Counted from the stretch's first letter, positions 32,470-41,441 are shown. The stretch: DNA of 44,962 bases from Candidatus Liptonbacteria bacterium (GCA_016186635.1 JACPLI010000017.1:1-44962), one strand, 5' to 3'. Translations and numbers: made by a program. Notes: generated by a model from the sequence alone, not told the origin.

Positions 32470-33687
32470 ATGGCGAATGAGCAACTCCTTGCGTATGTGA
32501 AGGCGCAGCGCGCGAAGGGCGTGAGCGATGAGGCGATAAAAGCGGCGATTTTGAAGATTGGCTGGCCTCCGAAGGATGCGGACGAGGCGATGGAGGAAGG
32601 CGTGGCGGTTCCCTCCGTCGCTCAAGCTATGGAGGGCAAGCCTGTCTCCACCGACTCGGCTTTCGCAGCTCCTCCGGTGAAAGAGGCGGCTATGGCGGAC
32701 AAACCCGCAGCGCCGGCAACGCCGTCCACACCTACTCCGATTCCTGCGGCGCAATCTCCCGCCGAGACAACTCCCTCGCGCACGCGCATCACGCCCGACG
32801 CGCTCACAAATCCCGCCGGAGCCCCCGCCATTATTCCTTCGTCCGAACTTCCCGCATCCGCGCTCTCCCCAAAAACCGCGCCGATTGCCGGCGCGGGGAT
32901 TCCCGTAGATTCAATTTCCCCGAGCGTTCCCATTGCGCCAACCGCCCCGGCTGATGCCGCCTCGGTGCTTCAATTGCCCACGGACTCCGTTGCCGCGGCG
33001 CCGGAAATTGTTCCCATCAATCCAGAACCCGAGCCCTCGGCGGCGAAGCCCGCATCTCACAGAACCCCCTCATTTGCCGTGGCGCTTCTCATCGTACTCA
33101 TTGTGGGGGTTGCCGGTTTCGGATACTGGTACGTAACCCGCGAGAAAGCGCCGGCAGACACTACGGCGGTGGAGGATTTCTCCGCGGCAGTTCCCGCTCC
33201 CGCCGCGCTGCCCGAAGAAGAGCCCGCGGCGGCTCCCACGCCTTCTGCGGACGACATTGACATCGCTGACGCGAAGAATGTGTTTGAGATTATCCGCGAG
33301 GCGAATGTGAAGAAAGATACGGCACTTGAACGCCAGTACTTGAGCGCGCAGACGCTCACCACTGTCGCGTCGTCAACAAAATGGAAGCCGGTGTGGTACA
33401 AAGACCTTGAACTCTTGAGCGCGGCGAAGGAGGGCGAGGTGGTGGTCATGAGTATTGTTTCCATAAAGGAGAACGGGGCAACAAGTACTGCGGAGACGGT
33501 CTTCGTGAAAGAGGAGACGGGATGGAAGCTCGGGATTATGGAGAGTTTGCAGCGGGCGCTTCTGCCGAAAGCTGCCGGTACGGCAACGTCAACCGCAAGC
33601 TCGACGCCTACGTCCACGCAGCAGAAGTCTCCCGTTGCTCCTGCTCCAACTTCAACGCCAAAGGCAGCGAGCAGTACGGGGCGATAG
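32470..33687 (+). CDS. Single-TM, Ala/Pro-rich envelope-type protein
   Basis: 405 aa; N-terminal ANEQLLAYVKAQRAKGVSDEAIKAAILKIGW helical domain, Pro/Ala linker, one TM (FAVALLIVLIVGVAGFGYWYV), C-terminal domain. Confidence 0.75.
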   Translation: MANEQLLAYVKAQRAKGVSDEAIKAAILKIGWPPKDADEAMEEGVAVPSVAQAMEGKPVSTDSAFAAPPVKEAAMADKPAAPATPSTPTPIPAAQSPAETTPSRTRITPDALTNPAGAPAIIPSSELPASALSPKTAPIAGAGIPVDSISPSVPIAPTAPADAASVLQLPTDSVAAAPEIVPINPEPEPSAAKPASHRTPSFAVALLIVLIVGVAGFGYWYVTREKAPADTTAVEDFSAAVPAPAALPEEEPAAAPTPSADDIDIADAKNVFEIIREANVKKDTALERQYLSAQTLTTVASSTKWKPVWYKDLELLSAAKEGEVVVMSIVSIKENGATSTAETVFVKEETGWKLGIMESLQRALLPKAAGTATSTASSTPTSTQQKSPVAPAPTSTPKAASSTGR

Positions 33688-33765
33688 ATTTTCCGTTTGA
33701 AGAAAAAACAGCCCTTGCGCAATGCGGGGCTGGTTTGATTTTATGGACTTCGGTATAGTAGCTTC

Positions 33766-34149
33766 ATGAAAGTGCTCTTCGAGGTGACGGGGATTGTGGT
33801 ACGGGGCAAGGGGGAGGGGCGCGCATTGGGGTTTCCTACGGCGAACGTCCCCTGCGCGCGCGCGTTTCCGAGCGGCATCTACCGGGGAGAAGTCCTTTGG
33901 GGGAAAACCATGTATCCGGCGGCAATCTATAAGGAGGAAAACAAAGAAGTAATTGAAGCGCATCTCCTGGACTTTACGGCGGATATATACGGGGAAACAC
34001 TCACGATTGCGGCGCATGAGAAAATCCGTGATGCGGCTGCTTTCAGGACGCGGGATGAGTTAATTGCGGCGATACAGAAAGACATTGCATACATCAGAAA
34101 CTGCAAAGTGTGCGCGAAGGTTAAACCTTTCTGCAAAACCAAGGTTTAA
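33766..34149 (+). CDS. Stand-alone riboflavin kinase domain (RibF C-terminal domain)
   Basis: 127 aa; GEGRALGFPTANV, SGIYRGEVLWG, EAHLLDFTADIYGETLTI; no FAD synthetase domain. Confidence 0.85.
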   Translation: MKVLFEVTGIVVRGKGEGRALGFPTANVPCARAFPSGIYRGEVLWGKTMYPAAIYKEENKEVIEAHLLDFTADIYGETLTIAAHEKIRDAAAFRTRDELIAAIQKDIAYIRNCKVCAKVKPFCKTKV

Positions 34150-34159
34150 CCTTGGCGCA
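34111..34159. repeat. Paired palindromes AAGGTTAAACCTT-N11-AAGGTTTAACCTT overlapping the kinase stop codon
   Basis: Outer TGCGC/GCGCA extends the inverted repeat; the tract encodes the protein end (AKVKPFCKTKV*). Confidence 0.8.
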
Positions 34160-34166
34160 CCAAAAA

Positions 34167-34802
34167 ATGTTTACGGGGATAATTACGGCGACAGGGAAGG
34201 TGAAGCGTGTTGCGTTCGCTGCGGCAAAGCCCCGTGGCGGCTCCGCCGCTTTACGGGGGAGTTGTGCGGTGCGCGTGGGGAAACCCGCAGGGTGGAAGCT
34301 TGCAAAGGGGGAAAGCGTGGCAGTGGACGGGGTCTGCTCCACCGTGGCGCGATACGGACGAAATCATTTCGAGGTGGAGTATATGCCCGAGACGCTCGCG
34401 AAGACGACTGCAAGTCGTTTTGCAAAAGGGGACGTGGTAAACTTGGAGCGTTCGCTCCGGTTCGGCGCCCGGCTTGGCGGGCACCTTGTGCAGGGGCATG
34501 TAGATACGACTGGCACCGTTTGTTCGGTCCGCAGGCAGGGAAGCTCGCGCATCATCACGATTGCGCTCCCGCGGCGGTACGGGAAGTTTATTGCGCGAAA
34601 AGGCGCAATATGCGTAAATGGAGTGGCGCTCACGGTGGTGCGGGCGATGAAAGGGCGGTTCAGCGTTGCGCTCATTCCGTACACGCTCCGGCGCACCAAT
34701 GCGGGGCTTTTGAAGAAAGGCAGTGCCGTGAACGTCGAGGTAGATGTGTTCGCGCGGTACCTCGCGCAACTTTTGGAAAACGCGTATGCGAAGAAAAAAT
34801 AA
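34167..34802 (+). CDS. ribE: Riboflavin synthase alpha chain
   Basis: MFTGIITATGKV, VDGVCSTV, HLVQGHVDTTG, INGVALTVV-like repeat (VNGVALTVV). Confidence 0.92.
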   Translation: MFTGIITATGKVKRVAFAAAKPRGGSAALRGSCAVRVGKPAGWKLAKGESVAVDGVCSTVARYGRNHFEVEYMPETLAKTTASRFAKGDVVNLERSLRFGARLGGHLVQGHVDTTGTVCSVRRQGSSRIITIALPRRYGKFIARKGAICVNGVALTVVRAMKGRFSVALIPYTLRRTNAGLLKKGSAVNVEVDVFARYLAQLLENAYAKKK

Positions 34803-35286
34803 GAGCACTGCAAAGTTTCCCAACGCCTCGCGGCTGAAGGTGGGGATTGTGGCCTCCGAATATCACGGGCATATTGCGCGAGGGCTTCTTCGCGGGGCAT
34901 TCGAGACACTTCAGGCGTGCAGGGTAAAAAAATCGAATATCGGCGTGCTCAAAGTACCCGGCAGTTTCGAGGTGCCGTTCGGGTGTTCCACCTTGCTTCG
35001 CATGGAGAAATACGACGCGCTCGTCGCCCTCGGGTGCATCATCAAAGGGGAGACCGACCACGACGTTCACATCTCCCGCGCGGTATCCCTCGCGCTCATG
35101 GACCTTTCGCTTGAGTACGGCGCGCCTATCGGGTTCGGCATCATCAATGCGAATAACCTCGCGCAGGCGAAGGCGCGCGCGGCGGGGGAGAATAACAAAG
35201 GAAAAGAAGCCGCGCTCGCCGCAGTGCGGCTCGGGATGCTCCAGCGCGGCGCCGCGCCTCCGAAGGAATCACGGATGGGGTTCTGA
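34786..35286 (+). CDS. ribH: 6,7-dimethyl-8-ribityllumazine synthase
   Basis: VPGSFEVPF, ALGCIIKGETDHD, PIGFGIINANN. Confidence 0.93.
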   Translation: MRRKNKSTAKFPNASRLKVGIVASEYHGHIARGLLRGAFETLQACRVKKSNIGVLKVPGSFEVPFGCSTLLRMEKYDALVALGCIIKGETDHDVHISRAVSLALMDLSLEYGAPIGFGIINANNLAQAKARAAGENNKGKEAALAAVRLGMLQRGAAPPKESRMGF

Positions 35287-35739
35287 AATGGGTTCCGGTC
35301 CGCGGCACGACGTGCAGACCCCGTAAAACTCAAGCGCGTGCTGGGTGATTTTCGAAAAGTGCTTCGAGTGGCGGAGAATTGCCTGGTGTGTTGCGCCCAC
35401 ATCGCAGAGGCGCACATCCTCGATTTTCCCGCAATGGTTGCAGACGAGGTGGTGGTGTTCGTCCCCGCGAGAGAGCTCGTAGTGCGCGTGGTTGTGCCGC
35501 AGGTCCACCTGCCGAATAAGCCCCCTATGCTTCAGTGTTTTTAAAATCCGGTACACGGTTGCCTGGTCCGTTTTCCCGGCGAGCGTTTCGATGAGCGCCT
35601 GCGCGCTCATGGGCTCCTTCGTTTTCCCCAAGAGTTCCAGCACCAGGAGCCGGGGAGGCGTCGCTTTACACCCGTGCTCCCGGAGCATCCGCCGGAACTC
35701 CGAGCCGCTCTCTTTGATTTTGCTCTTTGCCATTTGCAC
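35269..35739 (-). CDS. Fur/PerR-family metalloregulator
   Basis: TPPRLLVLELL, DQATVYRILKTL, DEHHHLVCNHCGKIEDV, VCTSCRG. Confidence 0.92.
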   Translation of the reverse strand: MQMAKSKIKESGSEFRRMLREHGCKATPPRLLVLELLGKTKEPMSAQALIETLAGKTDQATVYRILKTLKHRGLIRQVDLRHNHAHYELSRGDEHHHLVCNHCGKIEDVRLCDVGATHQAILRHSKHFSKITQHALEFYGVCTSCRGPEPISEPHP

Positions 35740-35851
35740 TTTGCCATTTTACACAAATGCGAGTTACTTGCAAGTAATTTAATGCGTTGTTCGGCAAGAT
35801 GTCGCGGTTGCAGAGCCGCGGAGTTTCACTTTTTTATTTTTTTCTGCTTGA

Positions 35852-37021
35852 ATGGATGGTATGAAACATACCTATGCGGTGTGGGTGGCGGTAGCGGTGG
35901 TTGTCGTCGGAGCGGTGTGGTATTTCCAGAGCCGCAGCGGGGGTCCCGGAGCGGCGGGGGGAGACGCGATTTCTGAAGAAGAGGCGGTACAGAAGGTGGT
36001 GGCGGGAGCGTCCCCGGTTGCTCCGCTGCTCGCATCGGCGATGCTCGAGGCGGTTGCGGCTGCCGACAAGGAGGCGGGGTACGTGCGCGCTCCGGAGCTT
36101 GCTGCTCCCGCAGAGTTTTTGAACAGCACGCCCTTCACGCTTGCGGACGCCCTTGGCAAAAAAGTTATTCTGCTCAATTTTTGGACGTACAGCTGCATCA
36201 ACTGCATCCGTACCCTGCCGTACCTGAACGCGTGGTATGAAAAATACCGCGCGCAGGGGCTTGAGGTCGTGGGGGTGCATACGCCAAAGTTCGAGTTTGA
36301 GAAAGAGAAGAGCAATGTGGAAACGGCGCGTGCGCGGTACGGCATCACATACCCCGTGGTGCTCGACAACAGCCGCGGCACGTGGGACGCGTACGCGAAT
36401 CTCTACTGGCCGCATGCGTATGTGATTGACCCGGCGGGATACATTGTGCATGAGCGTATTGGCGAGGGGGGATATGAGGAGACCGAGGCGGTTATTCAAA
36501 AGCTCCTCGAGGTGCGGGCGATTGCCGTGGGTGCGCCCGTGCCGACTTCGACGCCGCACGTTGCGGTCGCGGGAGACGCGTCGGAGAGCGGAAACCCCGA
36601 GACGTACTTCGGTTCCGCGCGGAACGAGTTTTTGGGGAACGGGACGAAGGGTGCGCCGGGGGCGCAGACGTTCGTTCTGCCTGCGCAGACGCTTCGCAAC
36701 AAACTTTACCTCGGGGGTGCGTGGGACGTGCGTGGCGAATACGCGGCGGCCACCGCCGCGAAGGCGAAAATTCTCTACAAATACGAAGGGAAGAAAGTCT
36801 TTTTTGTCGGGCGCTCGCAGTCGGGCGTCTCGGTGCAAGTGCTCCAGGACGGGAAGCCGGTGTCCGCCGCTGCGGGGAGCGACGTGAAAGGCGGCGCAGT
36901 GCGCATTGGGGAGGGCCGCATCTACGAACTGGTAAGTAACCCCGGCAGCGCGGGCGAGCATACGCTCGAACTTATCATCGAGTCCCCGGGACTCGAGGCA
37001 TATACGCTTACGTTTGGATAA
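35852..37021 (+). CDS. Membrane-anchored thioredoxin/TlpA-like protein with DipZ-like C-terminal domain
   Basis: N-terminal TM; LLNFWTYSCINCIRTLPYLNAWYEKY (CxxC); PETYFGSARNEFLGNG. Confidence 0.88.
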   Translation: MDGMKHTYAVWVAVAVVVVGAVWYFQSRSGGPGAAGGDAISEEEAVQKVVAGASPVAPLLASAMLEAVAAADKEAGYVRAPELAAPAEFLNSTPFTLADALGKKVILLNFWTYSCINCIRTLPYLNAWYEKYRAQGLEVVGVHTPKFEFEKEKSNVETARARYGITYPVVLDNSRGTWDAYANLYWPHAYVIDPAGYIVHERIGEGGYEETEAVIQKLLEVRAIAVGAPVPTSTPHVAVAGDASESGNPETYFGSARNEFLGNGTKGAPGAQTFVLPAQTLRNKLYLGGAWDVRGEYAAATAAKAKILYKYEGKKVFFVGRSQSGVSVQVLQDGKPVSAAAGSDVKGGAVRIGEGRIYELVSNPGSAGEHTLELIIESPGLEAYTLTFG

Positions 37022-37091
37022 TGAGAGGGCGTGCTCGCTCGATTCCTCATTCTCACCGCGCGGGACGCGATTGGGCGAGTCGGTGCTTGCG

Positions 37092-37495
37092 ATGGATAAC
37101 GTGCTTTACTTCGAAGGTTTCCCGCCCGAGGAGCAGCCGGGTCCATACGTCTGGCGGATACCCGGAACGAGCGGGCGTTCTACCGCCGAGAAAGCGCTTG
37201 CCTATTACGCTGCGCTCATCGGGCGGTATGGAGGAAGGGTGCCCGGCGGTGGGAATTTGCACTTTGTATTGCAACTCCTGATGGGAAAATAGCGGAAGCG
37301 ACGATTGTTTCGCCGCGCATGTTCACGAGCACGCCGAGTGTGCACCGCATTCTTGGGTACCCACTCGAATCCATCCAAATCGACCCTGCGACCGGCGTGT
37401 GCCTCGCGGATATGCCGCCGGATGTGCTCGACGATTTTCACGTGCGGTCAATCGGTAAGCCGCTGCAGGATTTTGTGAAAAAGGTACAGTTCTAA
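37092..37495 (+). pseudogene. Frameshifted gene, weakly ITPase/HAM1-like
   Basis: MDNVLYFEGFPPEEQPGPYVWRIPGTSGRSTAEKALAYYAALIGRYG continues in another frame as WEFALCIATPDGKIAEATIVSPRMF...LQDFVKKVQF*. Confidence 0.45.
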
Positions 37496-37518
37496 TTTTT
37501 CATGTACAATGAGTATCT

Positions 37519-38094
37519 ATGATGCCTACCCGCGGTGATGCGTGGAAGTTGTTGAACGAATATGTGAAGTCGGAGAGTCTCCTTAAACATTGCTTTTCAG
37601 TTGAGGTGGCGATGCGCGCCTACGCGCGGAAATTCGGCGAGGATGAGGAATTGTGGGGGCTCTGCGGCTTGCTCCATGACTTTGATTATGAGAAGCACCC
37701 CGTGCCCGACGCGGCGGCAAGGACCGGGCATCCCTTCGAGGGCGAAAAGATTCTGCGCGAGAAAGGGTACCCCGAGGAAGTGATGCGGATTATTTTGGGG
37801 CACGCCCAGTACTCCGGCGTCCCGCGCGACAGCAATGCCGCGAAATGTTTATTCGCCGTGGACGAGCTTTGCGGATTCGTGATGGCGGTTGCCCACATGA
37901 AACCGGATAGATTTGCATTGCTCACCGTGCAGTCGGTGGAGAAGCGCCTCGAAGAGAAAAGGTTTGCGGCAAAAGTGAGCCGCGAAGACATTGAGCAGGG
38001 GGTTGCGGAACTCGGCGTCCCGCGTGCGGAGCACATTCAGCTTGTCATCACCGCCATGGCGGGAATTGCGGAGAAGCTTTTTCCGGTGGTGTGA
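37519..38094 (+). CDS. HD-domain phosphohydrolase-like protein
   Basis: 191 aa; LKHCFSVEVAMRAYA, LCGLLHDFDYEKHP, GHPFEGEKILREKG, ILGHAQY. Confidence 0.88.
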   Translation: MMPTRGDAWKLLNEYVKSESLLKHCFSVEVAMRAYARKFGEDEELWGLCGLLHDFDYEKHPVPDAAARTGHPFEGEKILREKGYPEEVMRIILGHAQYSGVPRDSNAAKCLFAVDELCGFVMAVAHMKPDRFALLTVQSVEKRLEEKRFAAKVSREDIEQGVAELGVPRAEHIQLVITAMAGIAEKLFPVV

Positions 38095-38139
38095 TCCTTT
38101 TATACATTTTTTCTTTCTCACTTTGCCTATCTTATAAAT

Positions 38140-38175
38140 TTGTCATAATAGAAACGATCGTCGGAATTATGACAA
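38140..38175. promoter_or_regulatory. 36-bp interrupted palindrome upstream of the PaaX/Cas2-like gene
   Basis: TTGTCATAAT...ACGATCGT...ATTATGACAA, shared dyad axis at 38157/38158; ends 12 bp before the ATG. Confidence 0.9.
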
Positions 38176-38187
38176 CACCATAAAAGC

Positions 38188-38814
38188 ATGCATGGAGATT
38201 TTACTCTGTCGCTCCTCGCGCAGTTAGCGGAGAAAGCGCGTGAGCAAGCCGATTTACTTGAATCCTTTCTCTTGTCTGGTCCTGTGGCGCTCAGTCCGAG
38301 ACTTGTGCAGAGAAAACGCGAACTGCGGCGGCGTATTTATGCGAGGGAGCACAAGGAATATTTTTATGAAGAGCGGAGGAAGATTGAACGAAGATTTTAT
38401 TCGTTATTGCAATGGCTGGAGCGGGACGGAATAGTGGTAAGGAAAGGAAAGAAGAAACTTTCGCTCACGTCCCGCGGTTTCGTGTATCTCAAAAACTTAC
38501 GCTCGAAGAGAGAAAGAGCGGTGCCTTCCCGGGAATATCCCGTTCACAAAAGTGACACACTTATTATGGTTGCGTTTGATATTCCAGAGCGGGAGAAATG
38601 GAAACGCCGGTGGTTCCGAGAGGTGTTGCGCAATTTAGGATTTGTCTTTCTCCAAAAGAGCTTGTGGATAGGAAAAGTGAAGATTCCGGAAGAATTACTC
38701 GAAGACATTGTTCGCCTTGGGCTTGTGGGCAGTGTGGAAATCTTTGAGATAAGCAAGCAGGGGAGTTTGCGCCAGGTCACAGGTGTTCAAGAAAACAAAT
38801 CTAGGTTTTCTTGA
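38188..38814 (+). CDS. PaaX-like/Cas2-fold protein with winged-helix region
   Basis: 208 aa; wHTH-like RFYSLLQWLERDGIVVRKGKKKLSLTSRGFVYL then Cas2/PaaX-like TLIMVAFDIPEREKWKRRWFREVLRNLGFVFLQKSLWIGKVKIPEELLEDIVRLGLVGSVEIFEI. Confidence 0.75.
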   Translation: MHGDFTLSLLAQLAEKAREQADLLESFLLSGPVALSPRLVQRKRELRRRIYAREHKEYFYEERRKIERRFYSLLQWLERDGIVVRKGKKKLSLTSRGFVYLKNLRSKRERAVPSREYPVHKSDTLIMVAFDIPEREKWKRRWFREVLRNLGFVFLQKSLWIGKVKIPEELLEDIVRLGLVGSVEIFEISKQGSLRQVTGVQENKSRFS

Positions 38815-38854
38815 TTTGTCATAAAGTTGACGATCGTCAACTTTATGACAAATC
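38813..38854. promoter_or_regulatory. Perfect 42-bp palindrome overlapping the stop codon of the PaaX/Cas2-like gene
   Basis: GATTTGTCATAAAGTTGACGATCGTCAACTTTATGACAAATC; shares TTGTCATAA...CGATCG...TTATGACAA with 38140-38175. Confidence 0.95.
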
Positions 38855-38859
38855 CATAC

Positions 38860-39471
38860 CTACATTTTTACTACCTTCCACACTCTCCCGAATCTCGTCC
38901 AGCGTTTTTGTATTTCCTCCTTCGCTAGTTTGAAAAGGAGTTTGTTTCCACTCGTTGCCGTATAGCCGAGGGATTCCACTTTATGGGTATCTACGACATA
39001 GAGATTTTCCGTATCGTATCCGTACACAAACACCACATGGTCGAGGAGCCCGCCCATGCCGAGAGAAATGTCGATTCCCGACGCAGTATCTTCGTCCACT
39101 GCGCGCTCGATGCCGCGAATTGCCTCCGCGAAAGATGTTTTTGAAGAGAGAATCGCGCCCGCGAAGTTGGCAAACGAGGTGATTGCGCAGCTGTTGATGA
39201 AAAGTTGGAGGTTCTGTGCGCGGAGAAATTGCGGAACCTTCCAAAACTGGATTTGCGTCCATGCGAGCCATGCGGGGACAGGAGTGCCGAAAAGCTTCTT
39301 TCCATCTATTTCAGTCGGGTTGTTGAGTGTGTTGTTGAATTTCTCGGGGTAGTAATAATTCAGGGCGTAGTAGAGGAAATCCCGCCCGCATTTATTTCGC
39401 ACGTATTGTCCTCCATACTTTTCCCGTTCGAAGAAACTTATTGCATCAATATTTCTCTTCAGTGTTTTCAT
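38860..39471 (-). CDS. C39-like cysteine peptidase-fold protein
   Basis: 203 aa; KCGRDFLYYALNYYYP, LLDHVVFVYGYDTENLYVVDTH. Confidence 0.55.
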   Translation of the reverse strand: MKTLKRNIDAISFFEREKYGGQYVRNKCGRDFLYYALNYYYPEKFNNTLNNPTEIDGKKLFGTPVPAWLAWTQIQFWKVPQFLRAQNLQLFINSCAITSFANFAGAILSSKTSFAEAIRGIERAVDEDTASGIDISLGMGGLLDHVVFVYGYDTENLYVVDTHKVESLGYTATSGNKLLFKLAKEEIQKRWTRFGRVWKVVKM

Positions 39472-39539
39472 ATGTTCTCATAGTACACCACCGACGCGCG
39501 CCTTGTTGCGCCGGTGAGGGGGAGTGGTATGATGGGGGC

Positions 39540-40298
39540 ATGGAAGTGCTCATCCCCATAATTGTTGTCTTGCTCATCGTGAGCTTGAAGCAGGTGAACC
39601 AATACGAGCGCGGTTTGAAGTTCACGATGGGGCGTTTCACGGGGCTTATGGATCCCGGCTGGCGGCTCGTCATTCCCGTGTTTCAGAGCTACCAGAAGGT
39701 GGACATGCGGGTCAAAGCGGTGGATGTGCCGGACCAGAAGGCAATTACGCGCGACAACGTGTCGGTTACGGTAAACGCGGTGATTTATTACCGCGTGCAG
39801 TCCGCGGAGAAGGCGATTCTCGAAGTGCAGGACTTTTACTACGCCATTTCGCAATTCGCGCAGACCACGATGCGGAACATCGTGGGAGAAGTCACGCTTG
39901 ATGAACTGCTCGCGCACCGGGACCGGCTTGCCGAGCGCATCCGCGAAATTGTGGACAAGGAAACGGATGCGTGGGGGTTGAAGGTTAATAATGTGGAGCT
40001 CAAAGACATCTCGCTTCCAGAAAACATGGAGCGCACGATTGCGAAACAGGCGGAGGCGGAGCGTGAAAAGCGGGCGGTGATTATCAACTCGGAGGGAGAA
40101 TTGGCGGCGGCGCATAACATGGCGGAAGCGGCGAAGATTCTCTCATCCGTGGATGGGGCGCTCCACCTCCGCACCTTGCAGTCCATCAACGACATTTCCT
40201 CCGACCAATCGAACACGGTGGTCTTCACCGTGCCGCTCGAGGTCATGAAAGCGTTCACGGGGTTTTTGAAGGAGCATCAAGCGAAGAAAACGGAGTAG
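39540..40298 (+). CDS. SPFH/Band 7 (stomatin-like) protein
   Basis: QYERGLKFTMGRFTGLMDPGWRLVIPVFQ, VNAVIYYRVQSAEKAIL, AEREKRAVIINSEGELAAA. Confidence 0.93.
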   Translation: MEVLIPIIVVLLIVSLKQVNQYERGLKFTMGRFTGLMDPGWRLVIPVFQSYQKVDMRVKAVDVPDQKAITRDNVSVTVNAVIYYRVQSAEKAILEVQDFYYAISQFAQTTMRNIVGEVTLDELLAHRDRLAERIREIVDKETDAWGLKVNNVELKDISLPENMERTIAKQAEAEREKRAVIINSEGELAAAHNMAEAAKILSSVDGALHLRTLQSINDISSDQSNTVVFTVPLEVMKAFTGFLKEHQAKKTE

Positions 40299-40354
40299 CG
40301 CCGCGATGTTTTCCGCGCCGTTCCACTCGCAGATTGAGGCGGAGGTTGCGGCGC

Positions 40355-41218
40355 TCAAAGAATCTCTTTCACGGAAAGGGACGGCGTGAAGAGTTTTAAG
40401 AACGGCACCGGGTCAATCGAGGTCCCGCCGATGCGGACGCTCAAGTGTAAATGCGGTCCCGAGACATACCCGCTCTCGCCGCTCAACCCGATGATTTTTC
40501 CCCGCGCAATCGTGTCGCCCACTTTTACGTTCATTTTCGAGAGGTGGAGGTAGAGCGTCTGGACTCTCAATCCGTGGTCGAGCACCACCATCTTGCCGTA
40601 GGAGCGGTACTCGCGCGCGATTTTCACGACGCCGCGGTTCATGGCAACCACGGGAGTGCCCACCGCCGCCTCAAGGTCAACTCCTTTATGGGGAAGGGTG
40701 TATGCGCCGGTACTCACGCTGTAGCCGTAGGGGTTTGTGGTGGCGAGCGCGGCGAGGGGCGGGATAAACTTTTGAGTCCATGTGACTGCGGCTCCGGTTT
40801 TGATTTTTTTGATGTCAGCGTCTGCCGCGGAGATGGAAGCGAGCAGATTGTTCTGGCTCGAGGTGGTGTTCCCGCCGAGCGCCTCCGGAATGTCCACCGA
40901 GGCAACAGTTGGCGTTCCCCGCGCAATAACCGTGATAGTTTTGGAAACGGTCGCGCCGTTGGTAAGTTTCGCGGTAAGCGTATATTTTCCCGGAGTTTTC
41001 TTAAGGTCTATCCCGATAAACGCCCGCGTTCTGCCGTTGTAGGTGAAGATGGGGACGCGTGCGCCGTCAAACATCACATCCTTCAAAAATGCTGCGCCCT
41101 CCGTGGTTACCCGCACGGGGCTTCCCTGAAACACTTCCTCTGGCGCAAGAAGGGTCGCCGCGAAGGCGGCGCGCGAGGAGAGAAGCACTGCGGCGGCTAT
41201 AAGAAGCGTTTTTCTCAT
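40355..41218 (-). CDS. M23-family peptidase (LytM)
   Basis: Signal peptide; LPHKGVDLEAAVGTPVVAMNRGVVKIA, GPHLHLSVRI. Confidence 0.93.
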   Translation of the reverse strand: MRKTLLIAAAVLLSSRAAFAATLLAPEEVFQGSPVRVTTEGAAFLKDVMFDGARVPIFTYNGRTRAFIGIDLKKTPGKYTLTAKLTNGATVSKTITVIARGTPTVASVDIPEALGGNTTSSQNNLLASISAADADIKKIKTGAAVTWTQKFIPPLAALATTNPYGYSVSTGAYTLPHKGVDLEAAVGTPVVAMNRGVVKIAREYRSYGKMVVLDHGLRVQTLYLHLSKMNVKVGDTIARGKIIGLSGESGYVSGPHLHLSVRIGGTSIDPVPFLKLFTPSLSVKEIL

Positions 41219-41288
41219 ACGCTCTCATCATACTCTACCGAGCCATTGTGAAATCACTTTGAAGTGAAATGATATACTAAAGATACCA

Positions 41289-41441
41289 ATGAAGGACTTA
41301 TGGACAATTGCGATAATTTTTCAAGTTCTTGCGGCTGTGGGAATTCTTGTTGCGATAATCGTGATGATTTTTGGCCGCGGAGGCGGGGGAACGATGCCCC
41401 CGCCCGCCGATACTTCCGCTTCCGAGGTGCAGGCGCTTTAG
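41289..41441 (+). CDS. Small single-TM protein, 50 aa
   Basis: Translated by hand: MKDLWTIAIIFQVLAAVGILVAIIVMIFGRGGGGTMPPPADTSASEVQAL*; below the ORF-track cutoff. Confidence 0.5.
   Translation: MKDLWTIAIIFQVLAAVGILVAIIVMIFGRGGGGTMPPPADTSASEVQAL

Noticed and set aside
34064-34837. Plus-strand ORF (257 aa) overlapping ribE in another frame
   Set aside because: Cys/Arg-rich out-of-frame translation of riboflavin synthase.
35834-36961. Minus-strand ORF (375 aa) opposite the thioredoxin-like gene
   Set aside because: Antisense shadow ORF; plus-strand thioredoxin motifs are clear.
38188-38814. Cas2 gene of a CRISPR-Cas system
   Set aside because: No CRISPR array, cas1 or effector gene seen in the window; the winged-helix region and flanking palindromes fit a PaaX/Cas2-like stand-alone protein better.
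40451-41251. Plus-strand ORF (266 aa) opposite the M23 peptidase
   Set aside because: Antisense to a confident M23 CDS.
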